Shown piece after piece: positions 1 to 11,735 of a stretch of DNA of 64,000 bases; position 1 is the first letter of the stretch, and each line of letters begins with the position of its first letter. Source of the stretch: Sebastes aleutianus. Taxonomy: Eukaryota; Chordata; Actinopteri; Perciformes; Sebastidae. Under the pieces are notes generated by a model, which was not told where the DNA came from, did no database searches, and saw only the letters and a list, made by a program, of their open reading frames with translations. Where the stretch lies: contig CAKAKS010000060.1 in NCBI GenBank assembly GCA_916700875.1, positions 3,147,334-3,211,333 on the forward strand, read 5' to 3'. Made by a program: the position numbers and the translations under genes.

Positions 1-38
<38 letters not shown>
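1..38. repeat. (AT)n microsatellite
   Basis: An uninterrupted AT dinucleotide run starts the window and probably continues to its left. Confidence 0.97.
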
Positions 39-41
<3 letters not shown>

Positions 42-616
42 GCCCCCGGAGGAGCTCCATTGGGGCTCCCTGAGCATTTGCACACATATACCGAAATACA
101 TACACATTGACCGATGAGCATCATAAGTGCTAAAAATGCATCGCTGCTTCCTCAAATATATATAAGGACACATATATACACGGCCATACGGATGAACGTA
201 CGAGACTGTTAAGCAAGTCGTTATGTCCTTGATGACATATGATCTGCTCAGCTGAGACACACATGAAAACACACTGATAGCCCCTCCAGCACACGCATCC
301 ACACCCATATCTACCAAAATGCAGCGCTGCATTCTTGAAACGTGATCCACTCGCACACACTCATACACCCACGCCCGTACATGTGCATGTGGACTTCCTT
401 ACACACTTAGATATGCTTAACATGTCTTATCATACTAAAATACATAATTCCTTTGTAAAATGTGACACTCCAATGCGAGCACACTCCGTCACTACTGACG
501 TCCACTATTACATTCATGGTAAAAGAGAAAATCTTCTCACACCCATGAATGTAATAACAAACACACGGCACATTAGTTATACATAGTTACAACACAATGA
601 ACAGAGAGCCTCCCTG
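39..616. other. Intergenic, no gene seen
   Basis: The sequence is of mixed composition with many short CACA/ACAC words. The open frames are short, lack splice-bounded structure and resemble no protein I know. Nothing functional is supported here. Confidence 0.6.
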
Positions 617-705
617 CTCTCTCTCTCTCTCTCTCTCTCTCTCCCTGTAGTGTGTGAGTCACTGTTCAGATACTTCCTGTTATAAGAGAGCAGTCTTTAA
701 AACAG

Positions 706-750
<45 letters not shown>

Positions 751-860
751 CTGTCTCTCCATTCCTGCTTTCCAAGTCAGAGGGAATGTCAGGCCAAACA
801 CACACCCAAGGTGTCCTCTCTCCCTCTCTCTCTCTCTCTCTTTTCTCTCTGAATCAGTCG
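617..860. repeat. (CT)n microsatellite cluster
   Basis: Three CT/GA dinucleotide tracts, at about 617-643, 707-746 and 819-850, are separated by unique sequence. They create artificial Ser-Leu and Arg-Glu repeat reading frames on the two strands, which are not genes. Confidence 0.93.
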
Positions 861-1327
861 GCAGAGAATCCTCCCTGTCGTTTGTCGAACGCCCTTCAGC
901 CTGCAGGTCACCCACTCAGCATTTTACCTCAGTGAACCTTCACCTTTAAAAAAGAAAAAGGGGGGTTTGAAAATCTTCCGCTACCTACTGTACCAGCGGT
1001 GCAAATGCATACAACAATGCATGCATGCATTTGCACACTATCGCATGCATAGCTGCTCGTGCGTGTGTGGCAGACACAAACGCACACCTCAGGGCAGCTC
1101 TTATAATAGCTGCCCCGTGATATCCAACGCAATGATGTGCATTGTTATAGGCGGCACTGATTTACATTATTGTGTCTGTGCGTGTTACCAGACTACAGGT
1201 TTAATCACATTTAATTAAAAGGAAAATAAATTAGTTATATAAAGATGTTGTTTGAGCATCAGTGCTGTAAGTAGCAAATAGTTGAGTCACAACCAATTTA
1301 ATATCCATATTTATTCCTATTGCTTCC
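861..1327. other. Intergenic, no gene seen
   Basis: This holds a small ATGCATGCATGCAT palindromic run near 1015-1030 and otherwise ordinary sequence. No gene or recognisable element is visible. Confidence 0.5.
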
Positions 1328-1903
1328 TTAAAGCTGCAGTAGGCAGAATGTTTTTGGCATCATTGGGCAAAGAATTCCACAATAACCATTCAGCATATTG
1401 TAATTCAAGTGTTCTGAGAGAAAACTTTGACTTTGACTTTTGCACCTCCTCAGGCTTTAAAAAAGCTAGGCCATGACGGGAGACTTTTCAGAGAGAGTGC
1501 GTTTCTATTGGCTGAGCTCCGGCTGGTGGGCGGTGCTTGGTATTTCCTCAACTGATCTCAACATGGCTGCCGGGTCACAAACTTGCTCATTTTACAGCTA
1601 AATAGTGCACTACCAGATGTTTCTGAAAACATTTGAGGAGAGAAATATGCATTACAGTAACAGTTGACCGTTTGATCGGAGTTAGCAGGTGATTGACAGC
1701 CGGCTCATAGAGGGCAAGACTCCAGCTCGGCTCTGACTGCTTGTTTTCCTCCGATCTGTGAAACCTTGCAGATACCATTAGCACCCAGCGGCACATGATT
1801 TCTTGCATATTTCCTATCTCATGTACTACCGTCAGGATATAAGGACCGTTTTATAAAAATAGCTTTTTGAAGTTGCTCCGTTTCTACCCACTGCAGCTTA
1901 AAA
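1328..1903. mobile_element. Non-autonomous TIR DNA transposon, copy 1
   Basis: The left end reads TTAAAGCTGCAGTAGGCAG and the right end, reversed, reads nearly the same (a CTGCAGCTTAA terminus). This gives short inverted termini around about 575 bp with no coding capacity. A second diverged copy of the whole sequence occurs at about 30830-32225 (including a later insertion). Shared landmarks include the words GGCATCATTGGGCAAA, CATTTTACAGCTAAA, GTTTTCCTCCG and TCTCATGTACTAC. The superfamily is not determined; the TTAA at the termini could suggest a TTAA-targeting family, but that is inference. Confidence 0.75.
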
Positions 1904-3127
1904 AACACAATATAAATATACAAAATATTTTCTTTTTTTAAGTCTTTTTGGCTTCACTTGGTGCAAACGGTTGGATAAAGTTTATCCTCTCTTGTCTTAA
2001 AATGGCACTAGTGTTGGGTACTAGGATACGCAACCATCACAAGCCCTCTCCAGTGACTGACACCTTCAGCCCCCTTGTGCTCAATTAGCTTGTAGTGCAT
2101 TAGCGACCGCATGCTAATTGTCAGCTGGCAAAGGAGGAGTGCAAGGAGAACGCTCAAGGAGATACCTCAGGGAGGGGGGGGTGTTGGGCTGGGAGGGAGG
2201 GGGTGGCAGTGTGCTTTGTTGCCGAACCAGCCCATGAGCAAATACAGTATCTCGGAGCAGCAGGAGGAAGCCCACGTCTTGCCACTCGACGTGAAATATT
2301 TATGGGATATCCCATTACCTCTTTTGAATGAGACAAATTACACCCTTTTTGGACCCTGATGCCACACCTCTCTCAGTTCAAGTGAACAGAAAAAGAATTC
2401 GGCTCAAGTCAAATGTGCTTTATACTGTAGGTATGAAACAAATACATACTTATACATACAGTACATACAGAATCCACATTTTCTTCTTCTTTGTCACTGT
2501 TAATTGTGTGAAATGGTGGCAGCTTTGTGCACGTTTTGTATTCGATTTCTCCTTCTTTCTCTTCAGGGGATGTTTCCCTAATGAAAGCATATAGTTTTGA
2601 GCTGAGAAAGGACTGGCTCCTTTTACCTCTTCATCGCTACAGGAGGAAGTGCGGCTCCCTCACTCTCGCTCTCTATCTTGTTGACTCAATCTGAAACAGC
2701 TTTTGGATCTCATCTATTTCCTGGTTAAACGCCTTCCCTCCTCTCCTCTTTAAATTTTTCACATCTCTCTCATTTTGACCCTCCTCTCCCTCTACTCCTC
2801 TTCTTGACCACCTTTCCTTTCCATCTTATCAAATTCCATAGGGTGAGGAGGGGAGGGGAGGGGGGGAGTGGATCCACCCACACCAGTAATCATTCATGCT
2901 ATTTTAGCGCTGTTGTTCTCGGCTGGGCCGCAACATCCACCTGCAGAAAAGAGCTCCCAACGCAAACGCAAATCTTGTTGCGTCACTGCATCGACATAAA
3001 ATCAGAAAAGCCAATGCATCACAGCGCAAACATCGTTAAATTATGCTTATAATGGCTAATTCAGCAGCAGCAGCAGCAGGGAGGATAAGAATGAAGGTAA
3101 ATGGCTGACTCCTGCTGTTGTTAGTTC

Positions 3128-3129
<2 letters not shown>
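1904..3129. other. Intergenic, unique-looking sequence
   Basis: The stretch has pyrimidine-rich parts (about 2640-2820), a G-rich patch near 2170-2200 and a (CAG)n run near 3063-3080. No protein-coding exon is supported. The part around 2040-2340 has non-repetitive, even composition with TAATTG/ATTAGC words and could be regulatory, but nothing proves this. Confidence 0.4.

Positions 3130-3170
<41 letters not shown>
3130..3170. repeat. (GT)n microsatellite
   Basis: About 20 uninterrupted GT units are visible directly. Confidence 0.97.
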
Positions 3171-3174
<4 letters not shown>

Positions 3175-3373
3175 CTGTGTGTGAGGCAGGCAGGCAGGGA
3201 GGGGTTGTTGAAAAGTCCTCTCGGTACAAAGGGAAGGTGACTGATTGAGAAGTCCCAGGTTGTGTTCTGTTGCTAATATAGTTATGTGGTGTAATCGTGC
3301 AGTAATAACATCATAATCCCATCTGGAATGAGAAACTGTGGACTGTGTGCTACAATGATTGAGGCCATTTCCT

Positions 3374-3397
3374 GTGTGTGTGTGTGTGTGTGTGCGT

Positions 3398-3429
<32 letters not shown>

Positions 3430-3430
3430 C
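3374..3430. repeat. (GT)n microsatellite with GC interruptions
   Basis: A GT dinucleotide run is interrupted by GCGTGTGC words. It makes artificial Cys-Val and His-Thr repeat frames. Confidence 0.96.
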
Positions 3431-3517
3431 TGTGGCAGTGCATTTTAAGCAGCGGTGACTGCAGGAGGCAGCCTGATGGATACAGGATCATACTGCAGCG
3501 CTCACATTGTCTTCAGT

Positions 3518-3563
3518 CCTCCTCCTCTTCTTCCTCCTCCTCCTCCTCCTCCTCCTCCTCCTT
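3518..3563. repeat. (TCC)n trinucleotide repeat
   Basis: A run of TCC/CCT triplets codes for poly-Ser or poly-Pro in artificial frames. It sits between the GT tract to its left and the CA tracts to its right. Confidence 0.95.
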
Positions 3564-3611
3564 CACCCTCCCCTACTGTCTGCCTGCCTCTCAGCAGAAT
3601 TATCACTCTAA

Positions 3612-3663
3612 AACACACACACACACACACACACTAGCCCTGAACACACACACACACACACAC
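3612..3663. repeat. (CA)n microsatellite pair
   Basis: Two CA tracts are separated by a short CTAGCCCTGAA spacer. Together with the GT runs on the left they could form inverted (GT)n/(CA)n pairs. Confidence 0.95.
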
Positions 3664-4362
3664 ATGCAGGACCAAGTGCAGCCACATGCAAGCATAATAC
3701 ACATTCTCTGCATGAAAAAGCATGACACACGCTGAAAAAGTGCACAAGCTGATTGCAGGAGAACTGCTGTCCAAAAGTGCTAACACACACTCAAAAAGGT
3801 AGCTACACACACCCTCCAACTCCACCCCCCACCTCCCCTCTTGCATACACACATACTCCCCGGCTCATTCAAAAGCAACCATGCATGTTCAGAGACGAGG
3901 TGCAGTGAGAGCAAACAACAAGACAAAAACAGCCATCAGGGATACACCGAGAATATCACAGTATCACAGCATGGGGATTTCATCATCAAATCTTATGTCA
4001 CTCTGTGAGTGCGTTGCAGAGGCTCTCACGTAAGGATCCCATGTCCGACTTACACAAGGTAACACAACAGGAAGTCAGACAGGGAGCCGTTGTTGCACCT
4101 TGCCACGCGAGTACGCACGGTTCATTTTACCGGTGACAGCACAGCGGACCCCCCCTGTTAACATACAGCTTGTCAAAGAGGAAGGGAAGTATCCACTCCC
4201 TTCGTATGGCCCTTTAATTCAAACACAGAGCCGCCTCTGTGTGTCCTCAGGTTCAAAAGAGATAGAGGAGGGAGAGGGGTGTTGGTCGTCCGTGTGTATG
4301 TGTGTGTGTGTGGTGGGGGGGGGTCAGGGCAGGAAAAGGTGCCTAAAGCTTGTGTACGTTGT
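3664..4362. other. Intergenic, no gene seen
   Basis: No exon or recognisable element is supported. A short GT/G-rich stretch lies near 4292-4325. Confidence 0.5.
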
Positions 4363-4410
4363 GTATATAATGCTAGCGCTTGTGTATATAATGCTAGCGC
4401 TTGTGTATCA
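4363..4410 (+). repeat. Short direct tandem duplication, about 21-bp unit
   Basis: The unit TTGTGTATATAATGCTAGCGC appears twice in direct succession, followed by a partial third start (TTGTGTAT). It is visible directly and too short to carry a function I can name. Confidence 0.8.
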
Positions 4411-4793
4411 GCCTCGCTCTATACACTGGCACACACTGCAATTTGAAGCCGCCACTATTGTGCTTTACATTGTATCACCTGCTTGCTTTGTAACAACCAG
4501 TGCTGCTTGTACTCCTGCATATTCTGTACGGTGTCCAACGGCGCTGTTAAAAAAAAAAAGGACCCGTAAAACATCCTTTTTACTGACTTCTCTAGTATCA
4601 CTTCCACTTTTCTCATCAGGTGAAAAGAAGCCTGTGAAAACTAGATTTACAAAGATGATATGGTGTGTTGGGATTTAGTAGCACGTGTGAGGTTAATAAA
4701 TTCCTAAATTTAATTTGAGTAAATGTTGTTTAACTGCAGGCAATTTTTATGTAATCTCTCCTTTGTTAATCTAACCAAGTTTTAACATCATTA

Positions 4794-5050
4794 GAATCAG
4801 AATCAGTTACATACATACGGTACATACATACACGATTCTCTAAACCTACTTACACAGAAATAGGAGGAATAGACAGGACTGTTATATACACAAGTAGTGA
4901 AAAAATAGGTACATATATAATATATTTATAAAGCACCAATGACCAACAATAAAATAAGGAATAAAATACAAACGTCTATATACAAGTCAAGTGTTCTTTA
5001 AGTGTAAACATTACAAATAGTGCAAAGAAATATAAATACTGAATGGAGTG
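4794..5050. repeat. Dispersed fish repeat fragment (AATCAGAATCAG type)
   Basis: It starts with the word GAATCAGAATCAG and continues as A-rich sequence ending in AGTGCAAAGAAATATAAATA-like words. The 10825-11735 region shares this opening and style. This motif is common at the edge of a dispersed repeat in teleost genomes; the class is not determined here. Confidence 0.5.
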
Positions 5051-6034
5051 CAATTAGAGAGCATATCACATTTGAAACACGTCCGCGGCGCTACCTTGCT
5101 TCAAAAGCTGTCATATTACCACCGCGTCTATTTGTGTGATGATGTTGTAATTAACACGTGAGCCCTGGACGTGTTGCCTGTTTGACATTGTGTCTGACAT
5201 TGAATCTGGCGGTAGACGAGCGCTCGGAGGCATGCGATGAGTATGCCGGCGAGAGGCTGGTCTGGACTCCGGGCGACACACCATATGATATTGATTATCT
5301 TTTGTTTGCCTATCTCTGCAGCTCCTTGCCCTAAAGGACTTAACTCACATTATTGTCTGGCATGAGGCTCTATTACTCCAATTTAGAGAGGCTCTCTCCA
5401 AGCCAGCGGTGAATGCACTGCTGTTGAAATGTGTCCCATAACGAGGCAGCTACACACTGCACTCACCGCTTTTTAGTTGCACAAACTTTTTTACGAGAAA
5501 TAACTTTAATTGGTTGAGATAAATGTGCCGGAGATCCTCAGATTGTGGGATCACAAAAACAAAAGCAAATTCTAAAGATATAATGTAAGTAATAATAATA
5601 ATATACAATACATGATCATTTTATATTATTAATATAAAGAGAAATTACTTCTTATTAACATTAACTAAACATTAAGGTCAACTCGACACTTAAAAAGATG
5701 TAGAAAAATAAGCACATTTTGGTGCACAGAAAAGCTCTATCTGTAATTTGTTGTCTTGCTAGATGTTCTTTCTCTCCCTCTCTCAGCTGGGTTTCATCAC
5801 ACCACACAGTGCAAAAGTTCAACTAGACGAGTGTCATTTCCACAGTGTTTATGTGCATGTGTGTGAGCGCCTGCTTTTGTGTGAGTTTGAGGTGGTGAGA
5901 GTGAGACGGAAGCGTTACTCAGGCCAGTTGTTTTCCTTTTTTTCAGGCGACCCATTTTCTATGAAATACTCTGCTGGTGACCGAGGTCACACAAAACATA
6001 ATTTGATGCAATTTAATGTTCAATTTTACATTTT
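5051..6034. other. Intergenic, unique-looking sequence
   Basis: No coding exon is supported. Positions about 5140-5430 have even base composition and no low-complexity runs, so they might be conserved non-coding DNA, but conservation cannot be tested from the window alone. Confidence 0.35.
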
Positions 6035-6332
6035 AAAGGGTACATATCATGAAAAACTCACATTTTCAGTGCTTATAATCATACATTTGGGTATCTGGAG
6101 TTCCTAGCAACCCACAAACTGTGAAATAAGACAACCCAGTCAGTTTTTTGTGGGCTGTCTAGATCAGAAAATATGTGAATCAACAAGCCATTCAGATTTG
6201 GCTCCCCTTCCTATGTCACATGCAGGCTCATTAGAATATATTGTTTTTTGAACATTAAAGCATGTAAACATGTTTTAGTTGAAACCCAAAATACAAGTAT
6301 GAACCTGGAAATGAGCAGAATATGTCCCCTTT
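6035..6332. mobile_element. Short TIR element (MITE), about 300 bp
   Basis: The left end AAAGGGTACATATCATG is mirrored at the right end by AGAATATGTCCCCTTT, giving imperfect inverted termini of about 17 bp. TTTT lies to the left and TTAA overlaps the right end. There is no coding capacity. Such AAAGGG...CCCTTT elements are frequent in percomorph fishes. Confidence 0.7.
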
Positions 6333-6499
6333 AAGTTCATTTCAAGAATATTTCCGTAACTTGAAACAATAGACAGCAACTTAAAAAGTTTCTAATCTTT
6401 CATTAGAAGAAAGATACTGGATGCTGACCCAGACTTTAAAAAACAATGACTCAGACAGTTTAGTGATGTCAACAGGCTATTTAAGTAGATACAGTTACA

Positions 6500-7095
6500 A
6501 CTAGAATGGCACTCGGAGAGCGCAGACCTGCGCCAAGGTGCATGACTTTAAAAACAGATCACACCTCACAGCTGGTGGTACCGTGAGGTGGTCGGCTTAT
6601 TATTAACACGGTGTGTTTCCGTGTTGGCGGATGCCTCTCTCATTCAGCAGCCTTGTTATGTCTGTAAAACGTTACACTACGTTGTCTCTCATCCTGTCAG
6701 CTACCGCTTTTTTCTTTCTCACCGCGGACGGCCAGCAGCTCCCGCACCTCGGAGTCTCGCCACACATCCACACACGTATCTCTCTGCTCTCAGAAGGAAG
6801 GAGGCGGGGTCACGCGTCATCAACGCGTCATCAGTTACACTGCGCATGTGTTCTACCCTGTGGTCTTAATGCTCAGGCTGATCGGAATCCTTAAAAAAAT
6901 TCCTGAATCCGGATCATGAACCGGATCGCCACCAAAATCTAATGTTGTTCATTGTGCCACACCGCACCCCTCCAAAAAATGTCATTCAAATCCATCGCAA
7001 ACTTTTGGAGTAACCCTGCTAACAGACAGACAGACAAACCAACAAACCAACACCGGTGAAAACATAACCTCCTTCAAGGCCAAAGGTAACAAAGA
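6500..7095 (+). mobile_element. Diverged retroelement-like dispersed repeat
   Basis: The left part (ACTCGGAGAGCGCAGACCTG) and the right part (GACAGACAGACAAACCAACA, then AAAACATAACCTCCTTC) are words I know from a widespread teleost repeat that usually ends near an ACAGACAGACAAAC tail. The middle (about 6590-6880) is interrupted by unrelated sequence. The open frames there are not convincing as a gene. The class is probably a non-LTR derivative, but this is uncertain. Confidence 0.45.
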
Positions 7096-8280
7096 TAGTG
7101 AAACAATAAATCTGCAGTCAATGTCACACATGCTGAGTTCCTCAAAATGCTAACAGGAACCATATTCCATGCTAACAATGCATTGAAATATACTTTACAT
7201 TCTGCATGCCAACATCCCTTTCTGTTGTCACCATTGGGATTCAGTATCTTAGTTAATAAATCCAGCCTGTACAGTAATGCTTTGTTTACAACGTGTCTAA
7301 ACCCTATGGCACAAAAGTCAAAACCCCTTTTCTTTTACACACTGTATTCACCAATTAGATGATATATTTGAAAAGAATTTGGTTACCAAATGACTGTTAA
7401 GGCTTCCTGACAACCATAAACCGGTATTAAATAATCTGATGAAGCATTAGCATTTGTGTTTATCATGTTGTTCTCCACACTGTTGTGTTTTAGGCAGATT
7501 ATAGCTTTTTGTTGACATTTTAAAAGTACCTGGGGGAAAAGCTTATAGCAAACACAGTGACATGAGTACATTTAGGTGACTCCCAGGACTATTGACTATC
7601 CATGAAACATGATTTCAGCTGGAGGAGCTGTAGAGTTCAGGCCCCATATTACCTGCTTTGCAGACACTTACAAAATCTGAAATAGTACTGTATCTAAAAC
7701 CTGCTTACACACCCACTCACCTAACCCTCGCCTCAAACACTCTCACTCACTCACCATCATACCGTGCCCACCCCCACGCTGCCTCCCTCCCCTGTCAGGA
7801 CAGAGAAGTTGAAATGGATATTGCCACTACAACTAATAGTACGACTACTGTTACTGCTATTACTACTGTTGAAACTGACCGCAGTAATAGTGGTTGAGGT
7901 TCAGGACTAACAGCATTAAAGGGGTCACTGTTGCACTATGGTAAACTTGATGTTTTGCAATAGACGGATTCAAGAAGACGGTCAAAATGAAAGAAACTGC
8001 ACACCCCGTTTGTAGCAGCCTTCTAGTGACCAAACCCAAACTGAGGTAACGCTGATTACATCACTGTGACATCATCATGGTTTTTTTCTCTTAACTCTAG
8101 TAAACTGATCTTTGTGTGAAATTAAAATTTCTGTTTTCCATTTTTCCATCTTAAAGGTCAATAATGTCTTACTGAAATAATTGCATATTTTGGCTCGTAG
8201 TTAGTGAACTTGGCTTTGCTTTATAAAGATTGAACTGAATTTAAAAAAAGAGGCAAAGATGGTTCTTCAAATCAGTAAAA
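7096..8280. other. Intergenic, no gene seen
   Basis: AT-rich to neutral sequence with no supported coding exon. A short ACT/TTAC triplet-like stretch lies at about 7825-7870. Confidence 0.5.
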
Positions 8281-8331
8281 TTCAGGATTCAAGATACTTT
8301 TATTGTCATGGAAAGCATACAACGAAATTAC
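8281..8331. repeat. Left half of a dispersed repeat split by a hAT-like insertion
   Basis: It contains TTCAAGATACTTTTATTGTC and ACGAAATTAC, words typical of a common teleost repeat. Its continuation (ACGTTTGGTAACTTTCAGTG) resumes at 9053 on the other side of the inserted element, so the two halves read as one older repeat. Confidence 0.6.
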
Positions 8332-9050
8332 TAGGGCTATTTATCGATTCAAATATTTAATTGCGATTAATCACCCATTTTTTGTCTGTTCAAAAAGTAC
8401 CTTAATGGGAGATTTGTCAAGTATTTAATACTCTTATCAACATGAGAGTGGGCAAATATGCTACTTTATGCAAATGTATGTATATATTTATTTTTGGAAA
8501 TCAATTAACAACACAAAACAATGACAGATATTGTCCAGAAACCCTCACAGGTACTGCATTTAGTATACAAAATATGCTCAAATCATAACATGGCAAACTG
8601 CAGCCCAACAGGCAACAACAGCTGTCAGTGTGTCAGTGTGCTGACTTGACTATGACTTGCCCCAAACTGCATGTGATTATCATAAAGTGGGCATGTCTGT
8701 AAAGGGGAGACTCGTGGGTACCCATAGAACCCATTTACATTCACATATCTGGAGGTCAGAGGTCAAGGGACCCCTTTGAAAATGGCCATGACAGTTTTTC
8801 CTCACCAAAATTTAGCGCAAATTTGGAGCATTATTTAATATCCTTATGGACACGCTAGTATGACATGGTCGGTACCGATGGATTCTTTCGTTTTTTCTAG
8901 TCTTATATGATGCCAGTATCTTCACTCTAGCTTTAAAACTGAGCCCACTACACCCTAATAATCGCAAGTTGCGTTAATGCATTAAAGAAATTAGTGGCGT
9001 TAAAATGAATTTGCGTTAACGCGTTATTATCGTTAACTTTGACAGCCCTA
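8332..9050. mobile_element. hAT-like MITE, copy 1 (719 bp)
   Basis: It begins TAGGGCT and ends AGCCCTA, the terminal style of hAT-type elements. The flanks are GAAATTAC (left) and AAATTACG (right); they share seven bases and fit an 8-bp duplication with one base lost. A second copy, inverted relative to this one, lies at 29461-30123. The copies share blocks such as GATTAATCACCCATTTTTT and GACTCGTGGGTACCCATAGA (reverse complement in copy 2). There is no transposase frame, so it is non-autonomous. Confidence 0.85.
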
Positions 9051-9140
9051 AAATTACGTTTGGTAACTTTCAGTGACCAGCAGCAAGAGAATAAATTAAA
9101 ACAAGACAATAAGATAAAAACAAGAAGGATTAAAACATGT
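9051..9140. repeat. Right half of the split dispersed repeat
   Basis: Sequence after the hAT-like element resumes with AAATTACGTTTGGTAACTTTC and continues into A-rich words with ATAAGATAAA, in keeping with the repeat begun at 8281. Confidence 0.55.
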
Positions 9141-10824
9141 ATTAAAAGATAATAAACACAGCGAGTTAGATGTGTGAGTAATAAATCACCTGCTACCAAG
9201 CTGAACTAAATTCCTGTTCACTAGATATCTACACTTTTATGCCTAAATGAAAAACCCAGCGTGTTTCTCAGATCTGTAAAAAAAGGAATACCCTTGACAG
9301 GTACTAGGATCTTACTTAGCTGACCTATACTCGCTACAAATACAGTGGTGAAATATGTCACATTAAGTCCCTTTCATGCGACACTGAAGTTGAAGGAGAT
9401 AATCGCCTGCTGGTTGATGGTTAGAAACCTGCATTCATGTCTGGGCTGCCTTGCTTTTCCCACACTCTACAGCACATCCATCATCCGGCGTGATGAATTG
9501 AGCAGTGCGTGTACTAATACACAAATTACACATGGTCACACAAGGTGACAGAGCCTTGTGCTGGTTCTCCACCCACATCAACTCACATTCACCAGCGTTG
9601 TGGTGAATAACACTTCCCTTCACCTCAAAGTTGGTGCATATTTATCTGCAGTTGTGAAACTTAACAAATAGTTGTTTTGCAGCGCGCTAAACACACACAC
9701 AGACGTCTTGAGTTGCCCTCCACTTATCTCGATCTCGCTAATTATATCCAAGGCGCGTGCGCGTCTGTGTGTGTGTGTGTGTGTGTGCCTGCGTACACAA
9801 CTGAGTGTTTGACTTTCCTACTTCTGCCACAGACAGCTGTTGTTTGTATTGCCCCAAGTGCTCAGAGCGACTTTGTAATTAGCCCTATCTGTGTTTTACT
9901 TTACTGAAGTGATGTGGGGGGGGGGGAGAAGCACGACCCTCCCCACCTCCAACACCACCAGCACCATCCCAATTCACAGCACCCTACCCACCCCCAATCC
10001 CTGCTGCAAAGTGGAGCCTGATTCATCCACACATACACACACACACACACAGCTCCAGCCGGTAACAATAGCTCCAACACAGAAGCCATGTTCAAAACAG
10101 CTGACACTGAAAAGTGTTAGTTTATGACCTCATTCCAAAAGAATTAAGGACATATGGAGCATATGTTTGCATGAAATCACACTGAAACAATATTTATCAC
10201 AGTCTACTAGCACAGCAAAGCTGCTTATACGCACAGAAACCTGTTGCCTCGAGCGGTAAACTCGCCAACAAATTTCCTCAAATCGATGCGAGAGTCAATA
10301 AAGTCGCATGGATCGGGATAAATTAGAGTGTTTTGCATTATCTTGAAGGCAAGTTTGAGTGTAAAAACACAGGCCTAGTATAGGAAGGTGAGAGAGGAAA
10401 TCATGGCAAGGCATGCATTTTTTTAGCGAGAGGGGGGATGGGTGGCTTTTTAGATTGTCCCTCCTCCCTCTTCCTCTGTCTTTTTTTTTTTTCCTCTTCC
10501 CTCTCATCTTTGTTCAAGGGCTGCCTGGCTAAAAACAAGCCGCGCCTGCACACTGAAGGAAAAGTCATAATAAATGAGTCAAAAAGTGGTCGGCAAGACA
10601 TTGTCACTGACTGGGAGTTGGTGTGTTTACTTGAGATATTGTATATTATTATTGTGTGGTGGTGGTGGTGAAAGTGTGTGTGTGCATGGGAATGAGTGGG
10701 TGTGGTGTCAGGGGAGCTGCAGTAAAGTGAACATAAATTAATGACTAAACACATATTTGGGATATTCATACATCTATATCAAAAGCACAACTTTTATCGC
10801 TTTGTTACAATACCTCATAGTTTT
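9141..10824. other. Intergenic with short microsatellites
   Basis: It holds a GT run at about 9767-9787, a G run near 9916-9926, a CA run near 10030-10050, a polypyrimidine tract near 10465-10505 and a (TGG)n run near 10657-10670. No coding exon is supported. Confidence 0.5.
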
Positions 10825-11074
10825 TAATCAGAATCAGAAATACGTTATTGATCCCCGTTAAAGTTCCTCTTGTATAAACATAAAGAAATGTAAGAAGATG
10901 GAAATAAAGGAGTATGTAACATGTAAATTATAAACATAATGCTACAATACAAACACAAAATATGTGAAGAAATATAAGTAAGTACTAAAATTAAAAAAAT
11001 AAGAAAATTGGAATATAAGAAATATGTAGAAATATTTGAATTAAGACGTAAAATACATAACAAATAACCATAAT
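10825..11074. repeat. Dispersed fish repeat, left part
   Basis: The opening AATCAGAATCAGAAATACG followed by TTATTGATCCCC is a motif I recognise from an abundant teleost repeat. It runs to the edge of the hAT-like insertion at 11075. Repeat-like sequence with AGTGCAAATAAGTAAATAC and TTGCACAA words resumes at 11522. Confidence 0.6.
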
Positions 11075-11521
11075 TAGGGCTGTGTATTGGCAAGAATCTG
11101 GCGATACGATACATATCATGATACAGGGGTTACGATTCAATATATCCCAATATATTGCGATACTGTAAGCAAGACATATATATATATTGCAATTTCTAAA
11201 ATCTAATTTTAGGAAAAATGTCATAGTATAAAGAAGACTCTGCCATATGCATAAAATCTGAGTAAAATTGTTTTATTTTTTATGCAATCTGAACAGTAGT
11301 ATCTGCATTTGCATTTTTCACAGTACTCGTAACATCCAACATTACAGCACTACTTTGAGAGAACACTGAGATGGCGCATATCTTTGCAAATTAAATAAAG
11401 TGTTGACTGATTAAATCTTTGCATGTAAACTATTAATTAAAATTCGATGCAGTGTTTTTGAGAATTGATACAGTATCACAAAACGTAATATCGCGGTACT
11501 CGATATTTTCTTACACCCCTA
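11075..11521. mobile_element. hAT-like MITE, TAGGGCTG...CACCCCTA (447 bp)
   Basis: The termini TAGGGCTGTG and (reversed) TAGGGGTGTA form an imperfect inverted pair. The interior near both ends carries GATACGATAC/ATATCG words characteristic of a well-known fish non-autonomous element. No clear 8-bp target duplication remains. Confidence 0.65.
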
Positions 11522-11735
11522 GTGCAAATAAGTAAATACAAAATGCTGAGAAGTGGGTTCTATTAAGTGTATTAAATATAAATGCTTAATAAATAAGAAT
11601 ATTTCTTGAATATACAGTACAAATGCAGTATTAATGACAGCATTGCACAATTGAATTATTGCACAAATTATAGTTATTCCACTCCGCAATGAATAATAAA
11701 TAATAATAAAAAGACTCATGAACATTTACCATCTC
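11522..11735. repeat. Dispersed fish repeat, right part
   Basis: AT-rich continuation of the repeat at 10825, with a GCACAATTGAATTATTGCACAA word near its end that is usual for this family. The interruption by the element at 11075-11521 is inferred from this continuity. Confidence 0.45.

Noticed and set aside
654..935. Open frames with Ser-Leu and Arg-Glu repeats
   Set aside because: They are translations of the CT microsatellites and have no independent coding evidence.
3328..3735. 135-codon open frame with Cys-Val, poly-Ser and His-Thr runs
   Set aside because: It consists of GT, TCC and CA simple repeats read in frame.
4100..4678. 192-codon open frame
   Set aside because: Low-complexity Val/Cys/Tyr repeats from a GT tract and a 21-bp duplication, with no recognisable domain or splice context.
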